Assembly (NCBI GenBank): GCA_003645215.1
Contig: QNEM01000115.1
Span: 1 to 6,773, forward strand
Length of the DNA stretch: 6,773 nucleotides
Source: Gammaproteobacteria bacterium
Lineage (GTDB): Bacteria > Pseudomonadota > Gammaproteobacteria > Eutrophobiales > Eutrophobiaceae
Direction of reading: 5' to 3'
Position numbers and translations under genes: made by a program
In this document: one piece after another, positions 1-5,221 of the stretch
Layout of the letters: each line of letters begins with the position of its first letter
Position numbering within the stretch: the first letter of the stretch is position 1
Notes under the pieces: model-generated
Databases searched by the model: none
The model's input: only the letters and a program-made list of their open reading frames with translations
Told to the model about the DNA's origin: nothing

Positions 1-422
1 CAGCTACCGATATGAAATGCCATGAAGTCGCCCACGTGGTCGACATGCAGATGACTGGCAAAGACCTTGTCGAGTTTCGAAAAATCAGGCCGTAGGGAGA
101 ACAGGTTAGCAAGCATCCCTGAGCCGAGGTCGAACAGGAATTTATCTCCGTTGCCGAGTTCGACCAGATATGAGATCGAGACTGCTGCACGGGTTTGATT
201 TGGCATACCGGTACCAAGTGCGGTGATCCGCATCTCATCGGCACCAAGTAACTCAGTATTGGGAAAATAGCTGGCCGGGTATTGGCCATCGACTATTGAC
301 GCAGGTGTGCGCCCTAGTGGAACATTGTCCTTGGCAGCCTCACCGATGGCAATGCCGGGAACAAATGAAACCATCAGTGCTAACAAGCATAGCCAATTGG
401 TTCTTTTAGTATTTGTTTTCAT
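1..422 (-). CDS. Exported MBL-fold metallo-hydrolase, paralogue 1 (3' part outside window)
   Basis: The reading frame is open from an ATG at 422 to the left edge of the window, giving 140 residues of a longer protein. The start is supported by AAGGA at 431-435, eight bases upstream. Residues 1-27 look like a Sec signal peptide: basic MKTNTKR, a hydrophobic core, then a likely cut near AIG/EA. The mature part begins the metallo-beta-lactamase fold: the glycine-rich turn ALGTGMP (68-74), the strand VELGNGDKFLFDLG (87-100), then the zinc-binding motif HLHVDH at 124-129. It is a paralogue of the gene at 601-1917; in my hand alignment about half of roughly 90 positions after the signal peptide are identical. 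The later zinc ligands lie outside the window, so activity cannot be judged. It lies 178 bases downstream of its paralogue in the same direction. The substrate is unknown; the protein probably acts in the periplasm. Confidence 0.9.
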   Translation of the reverse strand, partial: MKTNTKRTNWLCLLALMVSFVPGIAIGEAAKDNVPLGRTPASIVDGQYPASYFPNTELLGADEMRITALGTGMPNQTRAAVSISYLVELGNGDKFLFDLGSGMLANLFSLRPDFSKLDKVFASHLHVDHVGDFMAFHIGS

Positions 423-430
423 AGTCTTGG

Positions 431-435
431 TCCTT
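431..435 (-). promoter_or_regulatory. Ribosome binding site of MBL paralogue 1
   Basis: AAGGA on the minus strand, eight bases before the ATG at 422. It supports that start for the partial gene. Confidence 0.7.
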
Positions 436-486
436 AGTAGAGCTGGTTTTTAATAGAAATATTTTTCTTAAACCGTCCGCAATCTT

Positions 487-502
487 TACTATTTAAATAG
501 TA
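487..502. promoter_or_regulatory. 16-bp perfect palindrome, possible operator
   Basis: TACTATTTAAATAGTA reads the same on both strands over all 16 bases. It lies 65 bases upstream of the start of the partial MBL gene at 422, in an A+T-rich stretch between the two MBL paralogues. That is a usual place for a dimeric repressor or activator site. A chance origin in A+T-rich DNA is possible, and no regulator gene is visible in the window. Confidence 0.35.
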
Positions 503-526
503 GTACTAAACCCCTATTAGTCCATA

Positions 527-572
527 GTGCAGTTTCTGCACATAGAGCTCTCCTGTTTTCAGGCAGGAGAGC
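527..572 (-). terminator. Two tandem hairpins after MBL paralogue 2, possible terminator or processing site
   Basis: Read on the minus strand, the first hairpin begins 28 bases past the stop codon of the complete MBL gene. It is a perfect 9-bp stem (547-555 with 564-572) around an 8-base loop. Five bases later comes a perfect 6-bp stem (527-532 with 536-541) around a 3-base loop. Neither is followed by a run of T, so this is not a textbook intrinsic terminator. It may slow polymerase, protect the upstream mRNA end, or reduce readthrough into the downstream paralogue. An inner alternative pairing (CCTG 552-555 with CAGG 560-563) competes with the long stem. Confidence 0.4.
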
Positions 573-600
573 CCAGGCCATTTGTTACTTTACTCGGTTC

Positions 601-1917
601 TTACTTCTTATCCATAAACGGAACCGCCGTCAGTCCCGGTTTCACATCTGTACCGTTGCGTTTGTTGAATGCCTCGATCTGCGCGTTGGTCACGGCAGCT
701 GATTCGGGTTCAACACTACTAAGCGTGGTTTCGCTGAACATCGCTCCCAGGATCTTCATCGAATCCGGTGGCTGCTTCTGCCGTTGTGGTGGCGTTGGGA
801 AACTCTCGTGATTCGGTACGGCCATGCGGGTACGGATACCACTCTTCGTGACATTCCAGACCATGAAATCCTGCGCGAGATCAAGAGGGCCGTCATAGGT
901 TTTGCGGATCTCTGAATATACAGCCACAGACGTATCATGGTCATTCTGGAAGTGGTAACAAACAGCCAACTTTGGTTTGGTCAGGGACATGATCTTGCCG
1001 AAAGCCTGTGCCGATGTATGTGCCTGGGTACCGACGAAGATCGCTTCTGATGCCACCATGCCGAGCTTCGACATCATCATTTCTGGTGGGAGGAAACATT
1101 CGTGAATCGCAAGATCTGCACCCACAGCATGATCTCGCCAGCCGGTAGTCGGGAGAGTATCGCTGGAGAAGGCAAATTTCAGGCCGCTCCACTCCAGGAT
1201 ATAGCTCACTGATTGTTCTCCGTGAATCGCCGGGATGGTACGGATCACGACCCCATCCTCGTCGTAAATGATGTTGTTGACGGCGGTCCAGTCAAATTCG
1301 TTGACCTCAAGCTGGAGGCCGCGTGGATCAACGACCGCTCCACGCGTGGCTTTCTCCCAGGCCCACATTTCTTCCATGTTTTTGACCCAGGCCTTGGTGC
1401 CCCATTCGGGCTTAACCCCATTCGGTCCCCATAATCTCACACCCGTAAGTCGGTTGTTTACAGGACCGGTGTAATAAAACGCAGGGAAATCACCCGCGTG
1501 GTCCAGGTGCAAGTGACCCAGAAAGACCTTGTCTAGTTGATCAAGCGGAATACCCAGTGCCGCAATACGTTCGTAGGAACCTTCGCCCATATCGAAAATA
1601 AACTTCTCACCATTGCCGAGTTCAACCAGAAAACAACCCGCAGCCTGTTTCAGGCGCGGTGTCGGCATGCCGGTGCCACATGCGATAACACGCATTTCAT
1701 CGGCTGCCAGTTCTTCAGTACCGGGATAATAAACTTCATGTATTGGATAGGGCCTGGTCCGTGACCATTCTACTGGTGTTGATTTGGCATTGGCCTGGCC
1801 AATAGGTAAGGCATTATCGTTGCCTGCCTCACCATCATAATGACCTTTCATATATATAGCGATCACCGTGACACACACAATTATCGCTATACCCGAAATT
1901 CGTAGATTACTTTTCAT
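601..1917 (-). CDS. Membrane-anchored or exported MBL-fold metallo-hydrolase, paralogue 2
   Basis: A complete 438-residue protein. ATG at 1917 is preceded by AGGGAG seven bases upstream. Residues 7-22 form a hydrophobic signal or anchor helix with no obvious cleavage site, so it probably faces the periplasm while tethered. The hydrolase domain follows the RNase Z/AtsA-type order: glycine turn CGTGMP (80-85), zinc motif HLHLDH (135-140), His232 in AIHGEQ, Asp253 in FSSDT, then HECF (272-275) and His322 in CYHF. All expected zinc ligands are therefore present and it should be catalytically competent. A proline-rich linker (about 372-386) leads to a C-terminal tail of about 50 residues outside the fold. 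The export signal argues against tRNA processing and favours hydrolysis of a small ester or similar periplasmic compound. From memory, related proteins are labelled GntH (guanitoxin biosynthesis) in public annotation, but no other guanitoxin gene is visible here. The substrate is not known. Confidence 0.9.
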   Translation of the reverse strand: MKSNLRISGIAIIVCVTVIAIYMKGHYDGEAGNDNALPIGQANAKSTPVEWSRTRPYPIHEVYYPGTEELAADEMRVIACGTGMPTPRLKQAAGCFLVELGNGEKFIFDMGEGSYERIAALGIPLDQLDKVFLGHLHLDHAGDFPAFYYTGPVNNRLTGVRLWGPNGVKPEWGTKAWVKNMEEMWAWEKATRGAVVDPRGLQLEVNEFDWTAVNNIIYDEDGVVIRTIPAIHGEQSVSYILEWSGLKFAFSSDTLPTTGWRDHAVGADLAIHECFLPPEMMMSKLGMVASEAIFVGTQAHTSAQAFGKIMSLTKPKLAVCYHFQNDHDTSVAVYSEIRKTYDGPLDLAQDFMVWNVTKSGIRTRMAVPNHESFPTPPQRQKQPPDSMKILGAMFSETTLSSVEPESAAVTNAQIEAFNKRNGTDVKPGLTAVPFMDKK

Positions 1918-1924
1918 TAAGGAT

Positions 1925-1930
1925 CTCCCT
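1925..1930 (-). promoter_or_regulatory. Ribosome binding site of MBL paralogue 2
   Basis: AGGGAG on the minus strand, seven bases before the ATG at 1917. It is a strong Shine-Dalgarno match and fixes the start. Confidence 0.8.
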
Positions 1931-1934
1931 AACT

Positions 1935-1963
1935 ATTAAATACTCAGCTTTACTATTAGCCAA
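1935..1963 (-). promoter_or_regulatory. Candidate sigma-70-like promoter for MBL paralogue 2
   Basis: On the minus strand TTGGCT (1958-1963, four of six to TTGACA) is followed after exactly 17 bases by TTTAAT (1935-1940, five of six to TATAAT). The weakness is position: transcription would begin near 1928, inside the Shine-Dalgarno site. Either the true promoter lies further upstream or the match is accidental. The same stretch contains two copies of ACTATTA (1932-1938 and 1952-1958, plus-strand reading) spaced 20 bases apart, which could instead be protein-binding half-sites. Confidence 0.25.
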
Positions 1964-2013
1964 TTTAGATATCTTAGTCCATTGTTCCTGCCTTTTATAT
2001 GTATGCATGGTTT

Positions 2014-2019
2014 TATAGT
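2014..2019 (+). promoter_or_regulatory. Candidate -10 box for the HupE operon
   Basis: TATAGT matches five of six bases of the sigma-70 -10 consensus and lies 44 bases before the ATG at 2063, which would leave a leader of normal length. I see no good -35 element at the right distance, so the promoter may need an activator or be a chance match in A+T-rich DNA. Confidence 0.25.
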
Positions 2020-2053
2020 AAAATGCGAAAATAATCTAAAGAATAAAATTCAC

Positions 2054-2057
2054 AGGA
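2054..2057 (+). promoter_or_regulatory. Ribosome binding site deciding the start at 2063
   Basis: AGGA, five bases before ATG 2063. No comparable site precedes the alternative TTG at 1982, so this favours the shorter protein beginning with the signal peptide. Confidence 0.6.
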
Positions 2058-2062
2058 CGATA

Positions 2063-3706
2063 ATGACAATACGCATCTTTACTGCAATAGTATTTTTAAT
2101 TCTAATATTCACTTCTACATTGGCAAGACCTGACTGGGTCAACCTCACCGGTGCAGAGACGTCACCGAATATTGCTGAAATCTACGTACTGGATGATCAC
2201 GTTAAACTGGTGCTGGAGATTTATGTCGGGAATCTGGAGGCATTCGATGAATTAATCCCCGATGACTGGTTAAAAGATTCCAGTATCAAACGAGCGCCTG
2301 TCGAAGAAAGGTTACAAAATTTTGCAGATAATAAATTTCAGTTTATTACTGACACCGGGGAGAAATTATCTGCAAACCTAATACTGCTTGAACCAAGGCT
2401 TCGAATTGATCGGAAATCACGTTTCGCCGGAAAGATTAATCCTTATACAAAGCAGCGTATTCCGGAGGCCCCAGAAGACAAGCGTGTGTTGTATGTGGAA
2501 ATCAATTATCCATTTAAATCAAAACCAGAGACATTGACCATCATTCCACCACTGGATGAAGAAGGACGTGCATTAGTTAGTATTGGTTTTATTGCTTATC
2601 ATAAATCTGTTCCCATCATAGATTTTCGTTATCTTGGACAAACTGCAAAGTTAAATCTCGACTGGCAGGATCCCTGGTATACAAAGTTTGATAATAAAAA
2701 CCTGACTCGCCACCATAAATATCCATTGATGCTTTATCTTTATGTTGAGCCACGACAGGTGAGACTGGAATCACTTATGCGCATCAGTGATATTGCAGAG
2801 CTGACTGGTTTCAATGTTGAAGATTTTAACGCGAGTGTTGAAGACAAACATCAACTGCTAATAAAACATATTAAAAATTACTATGCCAATAAAGAAACAC
2901 TACAAATAGACGGTGATTCCTTCAAGCCAGATTCCATTCGTGTCGAGTTTTTGAATGCTACCTTGTCTGGTTTAAAAGTTATCGATGTCACGACAGCGGT
3001 AGATAAATATTCACTGCTTGTTGGTGTAAGCCAACAATATTTGATAGAGACATTGCCGCAGAAGATTGAATCTCGCTGGGAATTTTTTAATCAACGTATA
3101 GATCGTATCCCGGTAATAGTGACTGATCCGGTTGGACCATTACAGGGCCTGATTGATAAAGATGATCCGGAATTTGGCTGGCAGAATTATCTTAAAAAAT
3201 ACAGTGAGCCAGTAATTCATCCGGTCGAGGACGAAACGGGATGGAGTATCAGCATACCTTTTATTGGTGAAATAAAATTATTCAATCAAATGCCTGATCA
3301 ACAAGAAGCACTAAGCATTGTTGATGGTGTGTTGGAAAATGTACGTATCGCCTTTATTGAAAAAGAGCCGGGTAATTTTTCGCGTGAACTTGGCAAGGTT
3401 ATTAGTGCAAAGCAAGCTGACGTCACAAAAAATGAACTGGCAAAATTATTTTCACCAAAAGTCACAGGTGGTGCTGTAGGTGCAGTGCAGGCATTTAATG
3501 ATGTGCAAATTGTTAATTTGCAGGAGTTAAATAATCCGGATGGCTTTAGCACAACCGTAAATGGCTCGGCCAAGATCAGCGCCAGACATTGGGGGCATGT
3601 AGATCAGCGCCTGATTAAATTTCAGATCCTGCTTGATCTGATAGAAGTTAACAAACAATGGCACCTGGCTGATCTAACCGTGATTGACATTAAAGAATCA
3701 AAATAA
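2063..3706 (+). CDS. Secreted protein of unknown function with NTF2-like C-terminal domain, HupE partner
   Basis: I chose ATG 2063 (547 residues): it has AGGA five bases upstream and opens directly into a signal peptide (MTIRIF, hydrophobic core, likely cut after LA at 21). The frame extends upstream to a TTG at 1982, but those 27 residues have no RBS and would bury the signal. The mature protein is soluble, with no further membrane helix, so periplasmic or extracellular. Residues 40-200 look beta-rich. A distinctive core follows: LNLDWQDPW (197-205), TRHHK (215-219) and YLYVEPRQVRLE (225-236). Residues about 412-547 resemble an NTF2/SnoaL-type domain: a helical start (ALSIVDGVLENVRIAF), then ARHWGH (507-512) in a strand and a closing KQWHLADLTV (531-540). 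From memory, similar proteins occur next to or with HupE/UreJ-type genes in other bacteria. Its stop overlaps the next start by one base, so the two are surely co-expressed. The paired histidines and HWGH could bind metal, but that is speculation. Confidence 0.85.
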   Translation: MTIRIFTAIVFLILIFTSTLARPDWVNLTGAETSPNIAEIYVLDDHVKLVLEIYVGNLEAFDELIPDDWLKDSSIKRAPVEERLQNFADNKFQFITDTGEKLSANLILLEPRLRIDRKSRFAGKINPYTKQRIPEAPEDKRVLYVEINYPFKSKPETLTIIPPLDEEGRALVSIGFIAYHKSVPIIDFRYLGQTAKLNLDWQDPWYTKFDNKNLTRHHKYPLMLYLYVEPRQVRLESLMRISDIAELTGFNVEDFNASVEDKHQLLIKHIKNYYANKETLQIDGDSFKPDSIRVEFLNATLSGLKVIDVTTAVDKYSLLVGVSQQYLIETLPQKIESRWEFFNQRIDRIPVIVTDPVGPLQGLIDKDDPEFGWQNYLKKYSEPVIHPVEDETGWSISIPFIGEIKLFNQMPDQQEALSIVDGVLENVRIAFIEKEPGNFSRELGKVISAKQADVTKNELAKLFSPKVTGGAVGAVQAFNDVQIVNLQELNNPDGFSTTVNGSAKISARHWGHVDQRLIKFQILLDLIEVNKQWHLADLTVIDIKESK

Positions 3707-5001
3707 TGTTTTCCCAATCTCGCGCTATTTTTCAGTATTTTTTAATCATTACCTTGTCTCTGCTTTGCATCACAACAGCATCAGCACATTTCAAACTCAA
3801 TTTGAATGTGCGGATTTTGCATGTTGAGCATTTAGCGGATGGCTTGAATGTTTATATGCGTTTACCGATGCCATATCTGGTCGCGCATTTACTGGGCGAG
3901 GTAAATGAAGACGGGCTACCATCACCTGCACCTTATACCAGCAATCGACTTGAAGAAGGCAAGCTTGTTCATTATATAGATGTAAAACAGTTAAAGGATT
4001 CTACTGATGGTTTGGCTCTGCTTGCTATGCAAGGTCTTGAACTTTCTATTGATGGAAAAATCGTTGATCCGGAAGTTGAACGCGTCAAGCTTTACAAGCT
4101 TGGTAGCCAACCAGACTTTGCCACGCTGGATGATGCAAAAATGTCATTTCAGGACGAGCAAGTATTCGATGCGTTTGAGCAAGATGTCTATGTGGGTGAC
4201 ACTACGGTCGATGTCCTGTTTCGATACACCACTCAGGGCGCAGTGTACAAGTACGCGATATCAAGCAAGCTGGATCCGGGCCTGCCAGATCAAGATGAAA
4301 CGGCTAATCTTGTACTGGATTACAGTCCCAGCGGTGTTCAGGTTTTTCGTGCTCGAGGACTATTGCACGAGCCTGTTGTCGTTACCCGTTCAGTTTTTGA
4401 TGCGGTGATGACATTTATCAAGGAAGGTGTAAAACATATTCTTGAGGGTCTTGATCATGTCCTGTTTGTAATATGTCTTGTCCTTGGAGCGATGCATTTT
4501 GGGCCGTTACTCTGGCGCGTGACCGGATTTACCATTGGCCATAGCATTACACTTTCACTCGGTTTCTTTGGTTTTGTACCAACGGGGGCCTGGTTTGTGC
4601 CAGCAGTTGAGACTGGCATTGCATTGTCGATTATCTATGTCGCGTTTGTAGCAGTTGCGCCAGACTTTAAACCAGATTTTAAACAGAAAAAAAATGAATG
4701 GACGGTTGTCGCCGTTACCGGATTAATCGGATTATTACATGGTCTCGGTTTTTCGTTTGTTCTACAGCATATTCTTCAGGTTACATCACCGAATATCTGG
4801 CAAAGTCTTTTAGCATTTAACCTTGGTGTAGAGATAGGCCAGGTGTTGATAGTCATAGCCTCGTTTTCTGTCTTTTCCCTGATTAGTCTTTTAGGCACCA
4901 GAGCCACTAAAATAAACCGATTTATTGTTGCGGGTGTCTGCGCTTCTGTTAGCTTTTATTGGGTTATTGAACGCGGCAGTAATATATTAGCGAATATATG
5001 A
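3706..5001 (+). CDS. HupE/UreJ-family membrane protein with periplasmic N-terminal domain
   Basis: A complete 431-residue protein. Residues 1-27 are a signal peptide ending in the motif ASA, so the mature chain should start at His28 (HFKLN). Residues 28 to about 235 form a periplasmic domain. The C-terminal part carries about six membrane helices (roughly 246-262, 266-290, 298-318, 331-355, 365-396, 403-421). Conserved family features are visible: KHILEGLDHVLF (243-254), FTIGHSITLSLG (275-286) with His279, Glu302 in VETGIALSIIYVA, His345 in LLHGLGF, and FNLGVEIGQ (371-379). These buried His, Asp and Glu residues fit a metal-ion permease; HupE itself is a nickel transporter in rhizobial hydrogenase systems. 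No hydrogenase or urease gene is visible here, so the ion, if any, is unknown. The start overlaps the upstream stop (TAATG) and lacks a clear RBS, implying translational coupling. Family assignment is firm; the transport role is inferred. Confidence 0.92.
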   Translation: MFSQSRAIFQYFLIITLSLLCITTASAHFKLNLNVRILHVEHLADGLNVYMRLPMPYLVAHLLGEVNEDGLPSPAPYTSNRLEEGKLVHYIDVKQLKDSTDGLALLAMQGLELSIDGKIVDPEVERVKLYKLGSQPDFATLDDAKMSFQDEQVFDAFEQDVYVGDTTVDVLFRYTTQGAVYKYAISSKLDPGLPDQDETANLVLDYSPSGVQVFRARGLLHEPVVVTRSVFDAVMTFIKEGVKHILEGLDHVLFVICLVLGAMHFGPLLWRVTGFTIGHSITLSLGFFGFVPTGAWFVPAVETGIALSIIYVAFVAVAPDFKPDFKQKKNEWTVVAVTGLIGLLHGLGFSFVLQHILQVTSPNIWQSLLAFNLGVEIGQVLIVIASFSVFSLISLLGTRATKINRFIVAGVCASVSFYWVIERGSNILANI

Positions 5002-5221
5002 CCTGTGGCTCAGATGTAACGACTATAAAATAAACAACAACTGTTGAATGTCTGCTTCATAAGGTGATTTCAACTGGAAGCGGACGGTCACCCAATCAAT
5101 CGACACTGACCCCTTGATTCTCACCCCTTGATTCTCACGATAGAGTTATTTATCTAATGAATTATGCATATTAAGTTGACACGTTTTATGAATTATTGAA
5201 ATACACCTTTGCGCAAAGCCA
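5002..5221. other. Convergent intergenic region, no gene found
   Basis: This gap separates the stop of the HupE gene (plus) from the stop of the Na/Pi transporter gene (minus). I see no convincing ORF, tRNA or intrinsic terminator. An imperfect stem of nine pairs including one G-T (5050-5058 with 5077-5085) encloses an 18-base loop and has no T-run. Shorter pairings overlap it (GTTGAA 5043-5048 with TTCAAC 5069-5074; GGTGA 5063-5067 with TCACC 5088-5092). The palindrome CTTTGCGCAAAG (5207-5218) lies just after the stop of the minus-strand gene and may be a weak end signal for it. Confidence 0.5.
5109..5138. repeat. 14-bp tandem repeat, just over two copies
   Basis: The unit ACCCCTTGATTCTC occurs at 5109-5122 and 5123-5136 with no mismatch, and the first two bases of a third copy follow. 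It lies in non-coding DNA between the convergent genes. This looks like a slippage duplication or the remnant of a small intergenic repeat; no function is evident. Confidence 0.85.

Noticed and set aside
601..1917. Cytoplasmic RNase Z (tRNA 3' processing)
   Set aside because: The fold and motif order match, but the N-terminal export or anchor helix and the long C-terminal tail do not fit a cytoplasmic tRNA enzyme.
1982..2062. N-terminal extension of the secreted protein starting at TTG 1982
   Set aside because: No ribosome site precedes it, and ATG 2063 has AGGA and begins exactly at a signal peptide.
4007..4408. 133-codon plus-strand frame inside the HupE-like gene
   Set aside because: It overlaps the periplasmic domain of a clear family member in another frame and shows no protein-like pattern of its own.
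5050..5085. Intrinsic terminator after the HupE-like gene
   Set aside because: The stem has a G-T pair, an 18-base loop and no T-run after it, and overlapping pairings compete with it.
5157..5196. Direct repeat ATGAATTAT (5157-5165 and 5188-5196)
   Set aside because: Nine A+T-rich bases 31 apart with no flanking similarity; likely chance, and no insertion or attachment-site context.
5176..5204. TTGACA (5176-5181) as a -35 box on the plus strand
   Set aside because: No acceptable -10 box lies 16-18 bases downstream and no plus-strand gene follows; it would only read antisense into the transporter gene.
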